The notes below the pieces were generated by a model, which saw only the letters and a program-made list of their open reading frames with translations, did not search any database and was not told where the DNA came from. Positions 1 through 7,771 of a stretch of 64,000 nt of DNA are shown in pieces. A program made the position numbers and the translations under genes. Within the stretch, counting starts at the first letter, position 1. Every line of letters starts with the position of its first letter. Source of the stretch: Dendrosporobacter quercicolus. Its GTDB lineage: Bacteria; Bacillota; Negativicutes; DSM-1736; Dendrosporobacteraceae. Location: assembly GCF_900104455.1 (NCBI RefSeq), contig NZ_FNHB01000002.1:62001-126000 (forward strand), in the 5' to 3' direction.

Positions 1-408
1 AAATATCCTCACAAGGTTTCGGCCAATATTCATTTTAGCGAAGCGCTGGCGCATCAATTATACGCCGCAGCCGATATTTTTCTGATGCCGTCGCAATATG
101 AACCATGCGGTATCGGCCAGCTCATTGCTCTGCGCTACGGTGCGCTGCCAGTCGTCCGGGAAACCGGCGGGCTTAAGGACACTGTTCAGCCTTACAACAA
201 GTATACCGGGCTTGGCAACGGCTTTTCCTTTACCAATTATAACGCGCATGACTTGCTGTTTACCGTGAAAAAGGCTTTAGGCCTATATTATGACAAACCG
301 GTTTGGATGAAAATTGTTCAAAACGCCATGCAGACAGATTACAGCTGGCGGCAGTCGGCTCAGCAGTATCATTCCATTTACCGCCGGCTGCGCAGTAACG
401 GGGGCTAG
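1..408 (+). CDS. glgA: Glycogen synthase, C-terminal part (cut by window start)
   Basis: The reading frame is open from base 1 and ends at a TAG at 406-408, giving the last 135 residues of a GT5 glycogen synthase, which transfers glucose from ADP-glucose to a growing alpha-1,4-glucan. The nucleotide-sugar-binding segment is visible: [12 protein letters not shown] followed by [16 protein letters not shown] and DTV, the C-terminal Rossmann part of GlgA. The C-terminal helix is complete. The next gene, which also acts on alpha-glucans, starts about 50 bases downstream, so the two are probably co-transcribed. The N-terminal half lies outside the window. Confidence 0.93.
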   Translation, partial: KYPHKVSANIHFSEALAHQLYAAADIFLMPSQYEPCGIGQLIALRYGALPVVRETGGLKDTVQPYNKYTGLGNGFSFTNYNAHDLLFTVKKALGLYYDKPVWMKIVQNAMQTDYSWRQSAQQYHSIYRRLRSNGG

Positions 409-459
409 GGCTCGCATTCTAATCACGGTACTAGGGGCTGAATGCCAGGGAGGTGCGCA

Positions 460-3400
460 ATGAATCAAAGCTGGTTGTTTCACAATTCCCATTCACTGGA
501 TTTTCGCAGTCCGTTTGGCGCGGTTTGCTGTGACAGTCAAATCAGGCTTAAACTGCAGGTATTGGCCCCCGGCCGTCCGGAATCGGTCACACTAAGGCTA
601 TGGGAAGATGATGCAGGGGAGCAGAAAGTCGTGATGAGACCGGCGTCAGCCGGTCTGCCGAATACAGTATATCAGACGAAAATTACCGCACCCCGGTCAG
701 GCGGAATCCTGTGGTATTACTTTATTGTCGTCGTTGGCGGTCAAACTTTCTATTATGGCAACAATCGCGCTCAGCTGGGCGGGGCGGGAGAAATCTATCA
801 TTATCCGCCGCCTTCGTTTCAAATTACCGTTTACAGGCAGGGCACGGTTACGCCGGCCTGGTTTAAAGAGGCGGTGATGTATCAAATTTTTCCCGACCGG
901 TTTTGCAACGGCCTGACCGGCCAGCAGCCGCCGGCCTTGAAAAAGGAAAGTGTGGTCCACTCCCACTGGAGTAATACGCCTTATTATATCCGGGATGTCG
1001 ATACCAAGGAAATTGTTGCGTATGACTTTTTCGGCGGCAACTTAGCCGGAATTATAGCTAAGCTTCCGTATTTAGCGGAACTGGGAATCAACGTTATTTA
1101 TCTCAATCCGGTATTTGAAGCAGCCAGCAATCACCGCTACGATACCGGTGATTATCATAAAATTGATCCCCTGCTTGGCGATAATGAATTGTTTGCCGAG
1201 CTTTGCGCCAGTGCCGGGAAACTGGGAATCGCCGTCCTTTTGGATGGCGTATTCAGCCATACCGGCAGTGACAGCCGCTACTTTAACAAGTATGGCAATT
1301 ACCCCGGCCCGGGCGCATATCAGTCGGTCCAATCGCCGTTTTATCCCTGGTACCGGTTTACCGAGTTTCCGGATAAATATGAAAGCTGGTGGGGCATTGA
1401 TACTTTACCGAACGTCGAGGAGAATGAGCCGTCCTATACCGACTTTATCATCAATGATGAAAATAGCGTATTGCACTACTGGCTGAAGCGGGGCATCAAA
1501 GGCTGGCGGCTGGATGTTGTTGACGAACTGCCGGAGAAGTTTGTCCAGGGTTTCGCTAAAGCCATGAAGGCGGCTGATCCGGATGCAGTGCTTATCGGCG
1601 AGGTATGGGAAGACGCTTCCCATAAAGTGAGCTATGGGGTACTGAGAAAATATTTATGCGGCGATGAGCTGGATTCGGTAATGAATTATCCTTTCCGGCA
1701 GATCCTGCTTGATTTCATGCTGGGCAGGACGGATGCCCGGATGACGCAGCGGTTGCTGATGAGCCTTTACGAAAACTATCCCCGGCAGCACTTTTATGCC
1801 CTGATGAACCTTTTGGGCAGCCATGATGTTGAGCGGGTGCTTACTTTGCTGGGTGAAGCGCCCGCCTCCGAGAGCCTGTCCATCACTCAACAGGCCAGGA
1901 GCCGGCTGACTGAGGCGCAGCGCATTCTGGCGGTGAAAAGACTGAAATTGCTGGTGGTCTGGCAAATGACTTTCCCCGGGGTTCCCTGCGTATATTACGG
2001 CGACGAGGCCGGGCTGGAAGGTTACAAAGATCCGTTCAACCGCCGTACTTATCCGTGGGGCGGGGAAGACCGGGAACTGCTGGAGTGGCATCAGCGCTTA
2101 ATTGCGCTGCGCCACCGTTATCCGGTATTTAAGACCGGCGAATGGCTGCCGTTATATGCTGAAGGCGATATTTACGGGTATGTCCGGCAGATTATCAATG
2201 GCCGGGACTGCTTTGGGGAGGAACGCGCAGACAATACGGCCCTGATCCTTATCAACCGCAATAAAGAGGTGGGAGCGGAGCTAATCCTGAATGTCCGCGG
2301 GGTATGCCGGGGCCTGCTGCGGGACTTGCTCAGCGGCCGGGAGATCACCGTACGGCAGGGCAGCCTTGCCGTCGAGCTGGCGCCACTGGAGGCTAAGCTG
2401 TTGTTGCAGGTGGAACAAAGTACGCTGCCCCGGCAGTGCGGTCTGTTGTGCCACCCAACCTCCCTGCCTTCCAAATATGGTATCGGCGACATGGGTAAAG
2501 AGGCTTACGAATTTGTTAATTTTTTATATAAAAGTAAACAAAAGCTGTGGCAGGTACTGCCGCTAAATCCTGTAGGGTATGGGGAGTCACCCTATCAGGG
2601 GCTGTCGGCGTTTGCCGGCAATCATTTATTAATTTCGCTGGGCAAGCTTGTGGCCGAAGGCTTATTGAGTGCGGCTGATGTTAAGACGCCGCAGGTTTTT
2701 GCTGAGGATAAGGTGGAGTTTGCGGCTGTAGCTGCGTTTAAAGAACAGTGCCTGCGCCGCGCTTTCGCTAACTTCAAACAGCAAAGCATACCCGGTGATT
2801 ACCGGGATTTCGCTGCCGGTCAAGCCAGCTGGCTGGATGATTACGCCTTGTTTATGGCCATCAAACAGCAGCTGGGGGGGCTGCCCTGGACAGAGTGGCC
2901 GGCGGAAATTGCCGCCAGGCGGCCGGAGGCCTTGATGGAATACCGGCAATTATTGCAGGAGGAAATAGCTTATCAGCTGTTTATTCAATATGTTTTCTTT
3001 AAACAGTGGCTGGCGTTAAAACGCTATGCCAACCAATGGGGCATACAAATCATTGGCGATATGCCGATCTTTGTCGCCCATGACAGTGCCGACGTATGGG
3101 CAAACCAGCACTTATTCCAGCTGGATCGAACCGGCCTGCCGCAAATGGTCGCCGGTGTGCCGCCGGACTATTTCAGCGAGACCGGCCAGCTGTGGGGCAA
3201 TCCCCAGTACCATTGGCCGGAAATGGCCAGAGAAAACTACCGTTGGTGGCGGGACCGCTTTACGGTGCTGCTGCAGCTTGTTGACATTATTCGCGTGGAT
3301 CACTTCCGGGGTTTTGAAGCTTACTGGGAAATCCCGGCTGGTGAACAAACGGCGGTGAACGGCCGCTGGGTCAAAGGGCCGGGCAGCAATTTTTTTGCCA

Positions 3401-3915
3401 GCCTGGAGCAGCAATTGGGCAAGCTGCCGATTATTGCTGAAGATTTGGGCCTAATTACGCCGGAAGTGGAAGATTTGAAAAATGAGTTTCATTATCCGGG
3501 AATGAAAGTGCTGCATTTTGCGCTTGTCTGTGATGAGAGCGGGTGCTGTGCGCCGTTTATTTGTGAAAAAAACAGTGTTGTCTATACCGGCACGCACGAT
3601 AATGATACGACTTTGGGCTGGTATAAAACGGAGGTCGGCGCGGATGCCGATTACGCTGCGTGTATCAATCAAATGCTGCATTTAGAAAACACCGGCCCGG
3701 AAGAAATTTGCTGGAATATGATTGATTTCGCTTATGCCAGCAACGCCAACACGGTAATTATCCCGCTGCAGGATGCGCTGTGCCTGGACAGTGACGCCCG
3801 CATGAATATACCGGGAACGGTTGGCGGCAACTGGCAATGGCGCTGCCGCAAGGAATATTTAACGCCCGGGCTGGCTGCCCGCCTGGCTGCTTTAGCCGGG
3901 CGGCACAAAAGATAA
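460..3915 (+). CDS. Bifunctional GH13 alpha-glucan hydrolase / GH77 4-alpha-glucanotransferase fusion
   Basis: An 1151-residue fusion. Residues about 1-125 form an N-terminal beta-sandwich-like region. Residues about 132-640 are a GH13 alpha-amylase/neopullulanase-type barrel with the catalytic triad visible as Asp352 (GWRLDVVDE), Glu381 (IGEVWE) and Asp456 (GSHDVER). From about residue 658 to the end is a complete GH77 (MalQ) domain with Asp947 (RVDHFRG), Glu994 (AEDLG) and Asp1047 (GTHDND). Both catalytic sets are intact, so both activities are expected: hydrolysis or debranching of alpha-glucan and glucan-chain transfer. It follows glgA, suggesting glycogen turnover. An ATG at 442 is in frame, but GGGAGGTG at 448-455 sits correctly for the ATG at 460. 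No signal peptide is evident, so it should be cytoplasmic. Confidence 0.93.
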   Translation: MNQSWLFHNSHSLDFRSPFGAVCCDSQIRLKLQVLAPGRPESVTLRLWEDDAGEQKVVMRPASAGLPNTVYQTKITAPRSGGILWYYFIVVVGGQTFYYGNNRAQLGGAGEIYHYPPPSFQITVYRQGTVTPAWFKEAVMYQIFPDRFCNGLTGQQPPALKKESVVHSHWSNTPYYIRDVDTKEIVAYDFFGGNLAGIIAKLPYLAELGINVIYLNPVFEAASNHRYDTGDYHKIDPLLGDNELFAELCASAGKLGIAVLLDGVFSHTGSDSRYFNKYGNYPGPGAYQSVQSPFYPWYRFTEFPDKYESWWGIDTLPNVEENEPSYTDFIINDENSVLHYWLKRGIKGWRLDVVDELPEKFVQGFAKAMKAADPDAVLIGEVWEDASHKVSYGVLRKYLCGDELDSVMNYPFRQILLDFMLGRTDARMTQRLLMSLYENYPRQHFYALMNLLGSHDVERVLTLLGEAPASESLSITQQARSRLTEAQRILAVKRLKLLVVWQMTFPGVPCVYYGDEAGLEGYKDPFNRRTYPWGGEDRELLEWHQRLIALRHRYPVFKTGEWLPLYAEGDIYGYVRQIINGRDCFGEERADNTALILINRNKEVGAELILNVRGVCRGLLRDLLSGREITVRQGSLAVELAPLEAKLLLQVEQSTLPRQCGLLCHPTSLPSKYGIGDMGKEAYEFVNFLYKSKQKLWQVLPLNPVGYGESPYQGLSAFAGNHLLISLGKLVAEGLLSAADVKTPQVFAEDKVEFAAVAAFKEQCLRRAFANFKQQSIPGDYRDFAAGQASWLDDYALFMAIKQQLGGLPWTEWPAEIAARRPEALMEYRQLLQEEIAYQLFIQYVFFKQWLALKRYANQWGIQIIGDMPIFVAHDSADVWANQHLFQLDRTGLPQMVAGVPPDYFSETGQLWGNPQYHWPEMARENYRWWRDRFTVLLQLVDIIRVDHFRGFEAYWEIPAGEQTAVNGRWVKGPGSNFFASLEQQLGKLPIIAEDLGLITPEVEDLKNEFHYPGMKVLHFALVCDESGCCAPFICEKNSVVYTGTHDNDTTLGWYKTEVGADADYAACINQMLHLENTGPEEICWNMIDFAYASNANTVIIPLQDALCLDSDARMNIPGTVGGNWQWRCRKEYLTPGLAARLAALAGRHKR

Positions 3916-3962
3916 TCCGCTGCTGGTTTTAGCCACAAGCTTACTTGACGTCTGCGTTTTAA

Positions 3963-4713
3963 GTGCAAGCTAAAGGGCCTGTCGCAAAACGTTTTTTAAG
4001 AATGTCAGGCAGAAGGCCCGGTGCGGGAGCGCATTTAAGTGCTGCTTTCGCGCACTTATTTTACCGGGTGATAACCAAAGGCGATTTACTGCAATTGATC
4101 CATCCGCAATTTACCTATAACGCCAAGCTTGGCTGGCTGATTTTTGTCCTGCTGGTTATTGTGCAAACAATCCGGCTGGTGGATGATATGGCAACGCCTG
4201 GCTGTAATGCTCAAAAACACGTTTTCGCAGGCTGTTTCTATTATATTTTTATTGGCGCCCTTGCCATTTGTTTTCTCATACCGGCCGGGGAGAACGCCCC
4301 AAAGCGGCCTGCAGTTGTCAATATCAATGATACAAACCATATCCGGCTGATTACCGCCATATACGAGGACACAGACCGGTTTATTGACAGTGAAGTCAGC
4401 TTAAAAGGCTTTGTGTTTCGGCCTGATGGTCTCCAGGCCAATCAATTCATGGTGGTGCGGTTTGAAATTTTCTGCTGCGCCGCCGATGCAATGCCTAGCG
4501 GCTTAATTGTCGAAGCGCCTGACAGCCTTGCTGTATAAAAATGACACCTGGGTAGAAGTGCAAGGGACAATCCGGCAAGGGCGCTATGGGGGTGTTGCTG
4601 TACCCCTGCTGCAGGCAACTAAAGTAAGGAATATCGAACCTCTGTCTGACCCTTATGTTTATACGGGCGACCTCGTTGGGCCGCCCTGGGATGACGAGCG
4701 GCATGGTGAGTAA
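3963..4713 (+). pseudogene. Broken DUF1980 (YcgQ/TIGR03943-type) membrane protein gene
   Basis: Two overlapping frames together give one DUF1980 protein. The first (to the TAA at 4536-4538) has a membrane segment (LGWLIFVLLVIVQTIRL), a second one (FYYIFIGALAICFLI) and the hallmark QANQFMVVRFEIFCCAADA. The second (stop at 4711-4713) continues with YKNDTWVEVQGTI and ends near PYVYTGDL. The change of frame falls at about 4520-4536, so a one-base loss (or two-base gain) broke the gene, unless it is a sequencing error. The first membrane helix expected before FYRVITKG is missing. That 5' part is occupied by sequence resembling another stretch at about 60330, with no ribosome binding site. The usual partner permease of DUF1980 proteins is not next to it. 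I read it as a remnant. Confidence 0.72.
3974..4040 (+). repeat. Possible short dispersed repeat, copy 1
   Basis: The stretch starting ctgtcgcaaaacgtttttt and continuing through a purine-rich block resembles 60335-60400 (ctgtcacaacacgttttta and similar downstream bases), by eye roughly three quarters identical over about 55 bases. It covers the place where the 5' end of the DUF1980 gene should be. The match was judged by eye only. Confidence 0.4.
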
Positions 4714-4745
4714 ATGCCGCCGGACCAATTCCCCTTGCAGACCGG

Positions 4746-4773
4746 AGACTGTCTTCAACGACCGTCTTTTTTT
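4746..4773 (+). terminator. Probable terminator after DUF1980 remnant
   Basis: AGACTGTC and GACCGTCT pair around a 6-base loop with one mismatch and are followed directly by a run of seven T. It lies about 35 bases after the DUF1980 stop. Confidence 0.55.
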
Positions 4774-4866
4774 GTTTGTTTTATGGAAAGAAGAATCATA
4801 AGAGAACTTGCTGATTTGCAGAGGAATGGATGGTTGAGCTAATTAGGATGCTTTAGACTATAAACA

Positions 4867-4908
4867 GCAAATGTATATTTAATGTGTTGCCATTATATAT
4901 ACATTTGC
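4867..4908. repeat. Perfect 12-base inverted repeat upstream of relB-like gene
   Basis: GCAAATGTATAT at 4867-4878 is repeated as its exact reverse complement at 4897-4908, with an 18-base spacer. It sits about 55 bases before the RelB-like start codon, so it could be a binding site or a transcript hairpin. There is no T-run directly after it. Confidence 0.6.
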
Positions 4909-4925
4909 TTTACGGTTTGAATACA

Positions 4926-4945
4926 GTATGATATTATAATCATAC
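4926..4945 (+). promoter_or_regulatory. Putative operator/promoter of the RelB/DinJ-like gene
   Basis: GTATGAT (4926-4932) and ATCATAC (4939-4945) form an inverted repeat with a 6-base centre. A TATAAT box (4935-4940) lies inside it, 22 bases before the start codon. RelB-type antitoxins commonly repress their own promoter through such palindromes; this assignment is inference. No good -35 box was found. Confidence 0.5.
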
Positions 4946-4961
4946 GAATAGTGAGGTGATT

Positions 4962-5234
4962 ATGTTGGCCAGAACTGCAAGTCTGAATATCCGGATTGAC
5001 CCTGAAACCAAGCGGAGCGCGGAACAGCTTTTTTCGGCGTTTGGGATTACGCTAACCGACGCGGTGACCATGTTCTTACGCCAATCCATTATCACCGGCG
5101 GCCTGCCATTTGAATTGAAGCTGCCGCAGTATAACGCCGAAATGCTTGCCGCCATGGCGGAAGCAAATAAACTGGCAAAAAGCGGAATGGGTTTTGATAC
5201 AGCCCAAAAACTACTGGGAAAATTGAAAGCTTGA
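4962..5234 (+). CDS. RelB/DinJ-family antitoxin, apparently without a toxin gene
   Basis: A 90-residue protein. Its N-terminal half fits the ribbon-helix-helix of RelB/DinJ antitoxins: ASLNIRIDPETKRSAEQLF, then the helical stretch FGITLTDAVTMFLRQSI and the GGLPFELKLP turn typical of DinJ. Such proteins neutralise a RelE/YafQ-type mRNA interferase and repress their own operon. The 130 bases downstream hold no recognisable toxin and then a terminator, so it is an orphan here, or its toxin has been lost. The ATG at 4962 is chosen because GAGGTG at 4953-4958 precedes it closely; the GTG at 4956 lies within that site. Confidence 0.82.
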   Translation: MLARTASLNIRIDPETKRSAEQLFSAFGITLTDAVTMFLRQSIITGGLPFELKLPQYNAEMLAAMAEANKLAKSGMGFDTAQKLLGKLKA

Positions 5235-5326
5235 CGTTTAATTGCAATTTTACGAACCGGTTTGCGAAAGATTACGGCTGGCCGCATACGAAATCATGCC
5301 TGCAGTGTGGGTGACGGATCAAGAGT

Positions 5327-5361
5327 GCAGCCCTTCATTAAAAAAGGAGGGCTGCGTTTTT
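5327..5361 (+). terminator. Terminator after relB-like gene
   Basis: GCAGCCCT (5327-5334) pairs exactly with AGGGCTGC (5348-5355) and is followed by GTTTTT. It separates the RelB-like gene from the convergent small gene ending at 5361. Confidence 0.75.
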
Positions 5362-5564
5362 CATTCTGCTATGTTTATATGCTCCAGGCGGGTAAACGTA
5401 AAGTAACCTGTGCTGTCAATGTCGGCTATATAGTACTCTGGTGTGCCAATGCCGTTAAGTAATAAAAAATATCTGTGTTTTTCGCCATCATATAGCATCT
5501 TTAATTCAAAACCCGGCAGTTCAATGCAGTTTACTATTTCGTCGTTTATCTTAAATGTCAGCAA
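5361..5564 (-). CDS. Small protein of unknown function (67 aa)
   Basis: I do not recognise this protein. It starts MLTFKINDEIV and contains FELKMLYDGEKHRYFLLL and TPEYYIADIDSTGYFTF. The alternating hydrophobic/charged pattern suggests a small all-beta protein, with no membrane segment or signal peptide. It is supported as a real gene by a strong ribosome binding site (AAGGAGGG) six bases before a TTG start. It lies convergent to the RelB-like gene. A 12-base direct repeat lies 33-61 bases upstream of its start. Confidence 0.6.
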   Translation of the reverse strand: MLTFKINDEIVNCIELPGFELKMLYDGEKHRYFLLLNGIGTPEYYIADIDSTGYFTFTRLEHINIAE

Positions 5565-5596
5565 GTTAATCCCTCCTTATTACACATTTTATCACC

Positions 5597-5625
5597 ATTA
5601 TTTTGTAGTTGGTATTATTTTGTAG
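5597..5625. repeat. 12-base direct repeat in AT-rich spacer
   Basis: ATTATTTTGTAG occurs at 5597-5608 and again at 5614-5625, a 17-base period. It lies just upstream of the minus-strand 67-residue gene and could be a pair of regulator half-sites. Confidence 0.5.
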
Positions 5626-5679
5626 CCATAAGTATTAAAAAGTATAAATAATATTTATTTTTTAGCAAATTAACACTAT

Positions 5680-5714
5680 TTTTGACGTATAAAATACTAA
5701 TTAATGCGTCAAAA
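5680..5714. repeat. Inverted repeat upstream of ribbon-helix-helix gene
   Basis: TTTTGACG at 5680-5687 and its exact complement CGTCAAAA at 5707-5714 flank a 19-base AT-rich spacer, about 65 bases before the start of the 57-residue gene. This is a possible operator. Confidence 0.5.
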
Positions 5715-5780
5715 CAATTTTTTTAGGCATTTAAAGTTATGATAAAAACTACTACTATTTTATAGGAGGATAAGCACCAT

Positions 5781-5954
5781 ATGGATGATATAAGATATAC
5801 TTTACGCTTGAATAAAATCCTTTATAGGAAATTTCAACATATTGCCGATGATAATTTCCGTACTGTAAACAAAGAACTAGAAAAACTCATTACGTCCCAT
5901 ATTGCCGCTTATGAAAAAGATCATGGAGAAATCAAACTCTCGGATGAACATTGA
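5781..5954 (+). CDS. Arc/MetJ-like ribbon-helix-helix DNA-binding protein (57 aa)
   Basis: An ATG at 5781 opens a 57-codon frame ending in TGA at 5952-5954. The protein begins MDDIRYTLRLNKILYRKF and continues HIADDNFRTVNKELEKLI and a charged helix. The beta strand (IRYTLRL) followed by two helices, with the N-x-E-x-x-x-L-I pattern in the second, matches Arc-type ribbon-helix-helix repressors. A ribosome binding site TAGGAGGA lies at 5762-5769. No partner toxin gene follows it. The function is presumably transcriptional regulation, but the targets are unknown. An inverted repeat lies upstream. Confidence 0.68.
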   Translation: MDDIRYTLRLNKILYRKFQHIADDNFRTVNKELEKLITSHIAAYEKDHGEIKLSDEH

Positions 5955-5975
5955 ATAACTGTTTTTGTAAGGACA

Positions 5976-5999
5976 ATAAATAGTACATGTACTATTTAT
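5976..5999. promoter_or_regulatory. Perfect 24-base palindrome, putative operator of XRE gene
   Basis: ATAAATAGTACA followed by TGTACTATTTAT is an exact palindrome of 24 bases. A TATAAT sequence (5997-6002) overlaps its right end, placing it where a repressor would block transcription of the XRE-type gene at 6054. It is probably an operator, possibly for that regulator itself or for the ribbon-helix-helix protein just upstream. Confidence 0.6.
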
Positions 6000-6009
6000 A
6001 ATATATGTA

Positions 6010-6037
6010 TTAATGATAATTCGTAACTTATCATTAA
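6010..6037. repeat. Perfect 10-base inverted repeat before XRE gene
   Basis: TTAATGATAA (6010-6019) and TTATCATTAA (6028-6037) are exact reverse complements with an 8-base spacer. They lie between the TATAAT box and the ribosome binding site, so they could be an operator or a hairpin in the 5' leader. Confidence 0.55.
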
Positions 6038-6053
6038 GCAAGGGGTTTGTTGT

Positions 6054-6260
6054 ATGATAAGTTATGAAGTTTTTTGGCGCACGTTACACCGTGAAGGGGT
6101 AACAACGTACATGCTGCGCGAGAAGCATAATATCAGTCCGAATACCTTGACCCGTATGCGGAAGGGTGAGTATTTGAGCCTGCGAACGATTGAGGATTTA
6201 TGTCGAATATTAAATTGTAAAATACAGGATATTGTAGAGTACATCCCGGATAAAGAATAA
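6054..6260 (+). CDS. Small XRE-family (YozG-like) helix-turn-helix regulator
   Basis: A 68-residue protein consisting almost only of a Cro/CI-type helix-turn-helix: TYMLREKHNISPNTLTRMRKG, then LSLRTIEDLCRIL and the family-typical CKIQDIVEYIPD at the end. This is the HTH_26/YozG type of stand-alone regulator. A ribosome binding site (AAGGGG) lies about 10 bases before the ATG. Two perfect inverted repeats precede the gene, and a bidirectional terminator follows. The regulated genes are not known; autoregulation is likely from the palindromes. Confidence 0.82.
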   Translation: MISYEVFWRTLHREGVTTYMLREKHNISPNTLTRMRKGEYLSLRTIEDLCRILNCKIQDIVEYIPDKE

Positions 6261-6343
6261 GCCGGCCTGATGCAAGCTGTGAAAGAGCTGAATTGGCCGG
6301 AAAACCAGGGGATTTTTATGGCTGAATATGAATGAATAGGCTG

Positions 6344-6382
6344 AAAAATGCACCTTACGCTTTGCGTAAAGTGCATTTTTTT
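6344..6382. terminator. Bidirectional terminator between XRE gene and iron alcohol dehydrogenase
   Basis: AAATGCACCTTACGC and GCGTAAAGTGCATTT pair around TTT with one mismatch, flanked by A-rich and T-rich tracts on both sides. It can serve the plus-strand XRE gene and the minus-strand dehydrogenase gene. Confidence 0.85.
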
Positions 6383-6407
6383 CTTCGAGTCTATGTTTAT
6401 TCAGGCT

Positions 6408-7568
6408 TTACAGGGCTGCCCGGAAGAGATTTTCCATTTCCGGCTGACTGGCTTTGCGGGGGTTGCTGAGACTGCAGACGTCCCGCAAAGCATTGGCTGC
6501 CAATGCCGGAATGTCTTGCACGTCAAACCCTTTGATTTCCCTCAGACCTGCGGGGATGCCGATATCCCGGGAGAGGGCGGTGATTTGGGTCAGCAGAGCC
6601 TGGATGGATTGGGACTGCTGCTGTTTAAACGTTTCAATGCCAAAGGCCTGGGCGATGTCAACAAACTTTTGGGGGACTGTTTCAGCATTGAAGGCCGATA
6701 CCGCGGGCAGCATCAGGGCATTGCACAGACCATGCGGCAGGTTATAATACCCGCCCAACTGGTGGGCCGTTGAATGAACATAACCCAGATTGGCATTGTT
6801 AAAGGCAATGCCGGCAAGATAAGCGGCATAAATCATTCCTTCTCTGGCGGCAATGTCTTTTCCGCTGCTTACTGCCTGACGCAGATGCCTGGCAATCAGT
6901 TCGACCGCTTTCAAGGCTTTGCAGTCGGTTACCGGTGTTGCATCGGTTGAAACATAAGCTTCGATGGCATGGGTAAGCGCATCCATGCCGGTAGTCGCCG
7001 TCATCGCCGGGGGCAAGTCCAGCATCAGGGCGGCGTCATTCACGGCAATGCAGGGCGTAATATGCCAATCGGATATGGTCATTTTAATTTTTCGTTCCTC
7101 GTCGGTGATAACACAATACCGGGTGAGTTCACTGCCGGTTCCGGCAGTTGTATTGACGGCAATAAGGGTGGCGGAAGGCTTGCTCATTTTATTCAGGCCT
7201 TCATAATCCTGAATATGGCCGCCATTGGAGGCCAACAGGGCAATGGCCTTAGCGCAGTCGTGAGGGGAGCCGCCGCCAAAGGAAATTAAGAAGTCGCAGC
7301 CGTTATCCCGGTAGATTTTCAAGCCCTGCCGGACGTTTTGGGTGGTTGGGTTTGGCTTGACTTCGTCATGAAAGATGTAAAAAAGGCCGAGGCTGTCCAA
7401 AACACTGGTTAAATGCATAATGAGCGGGCTATTGCTGAGAAAATGATCAGTAACAATCAGCGCTTTTCTAAAACGCATTGGTTTTATGTATTCGGCTAAT
7501 TTGGCTAAACAGCCGGTTCCGATTAAGCTAATAGGAGTCATGAAAAATTCATGTACACGCCGCTCCAA
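6408..7568 (-). CDS. Iron-containing alcohol dehydrogenase
   Basis: About 386 residues, the normal length for group III Fe-dependent alcohol dehydrogenases, which interconvert alcohols and aldehydes with NAD(P)H in the cytoplasm. Visible motifs are FFMTPISLIGTGCL at the start, the nucleotide-binding GGGSPHDCAKAIALLA, the segment TAGTGSELTRYCVI, and the metal-ligand region DALTHAIEAYVS followed by HSTAHQLGGYYNLPHG. The TTG at 7568 is preferred because AGAGGTGAG sits 5 bases before it; the GTG at 7577 lies within that site. It is monocistronic. It resembles PduQ/EutG-type enzymes but lies 14 kb from the pdu operon on the other strand, so any link to aldehyde reduction there is speculative. Confidence 0.9.
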   Translation of the reverse strand: MERRVHEFFMTPISLIGTGCLAKLAEYIKPMRFRKALIVTDHFLSNSPLIMHLTSVLDSLGLFYIFHDEVKPNPTTQNVRQGLKIYRDNGCDFLISFGGGSPHDCAKAIALLASNGGHIQDYEGLNKMSKPSATLIAVNTTAGTGSELTRYCVITDEERKIKMTISDWHITPCIAVNDAALMLDLPPAMTATTGMDALTHAIEAYVSTDATPVTDCKALKAVELIARHLRQAVSSGKDIAAREGMIYAAYLAGIAFNNANLGYVHSTAHQLGGYYNLPHGLCNALMLPAVSAFNAETVPQKFVDIAQAFGIETFKQQQSQSIQALLTQITALSRDIGIPAGLREIKGFDVQDIPALAANALRDVCSLSNPRKASQPEMENLFRAAL

Positions 7569-7715
7569 TATTCTCACCTCTTAGTTAATAATATATCTTA
7601 TCCTAACAGGTTTATGCAGCGGCGACAACGGGCAGCCGCCAACAGGGCAATGTTGCCCTATATAAAGGCTGAATTCTTAAATAAAAACCGGCTAGCCGTC
7701 CATGATGATTAAAAT

Positions 7716-7758
7716 GGGGGTATCTGCCAATGCCCGGGCATTGGCAGATACCCCTTTT
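7716..7758 (-). terminator. Terminator of the chemoreceptor gene
   Basis: GGGGTATCTGCCAATGCCC is followed by its perfect complement ending in CCCC (hairpin 7717-7754), 14 bases beyond the stop of the minus-strand chemoreceptor gene. An ATTTTAAT tract follows on the minus strand. Confidence 0.8.
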
Positions 7759-7771
7759 AGCATGGACTAGT

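Noticed and set aside
4956-4961. Start of the RelB-like gene at GTG 4956
   Set aside because: That codon lies within the ribosome binding site GAGGTG; the ATG at 4962 is better placed.
5235-5326. Toxin gene partner of the RelB-like antitoxin
   Set aside because: Translations in all plus frames give no RelE/YafQ-like motif and are interrupted or end in a terminator.
6408-7568. PduQ, the propanol dehydrogenase of the pdu operon
   Set aside because: It is an iron alcohol dehydrogenase, but monocistronic, on the opposite strand and 14 kb from pdu, with no visible targeting helix. The generic name is safer.
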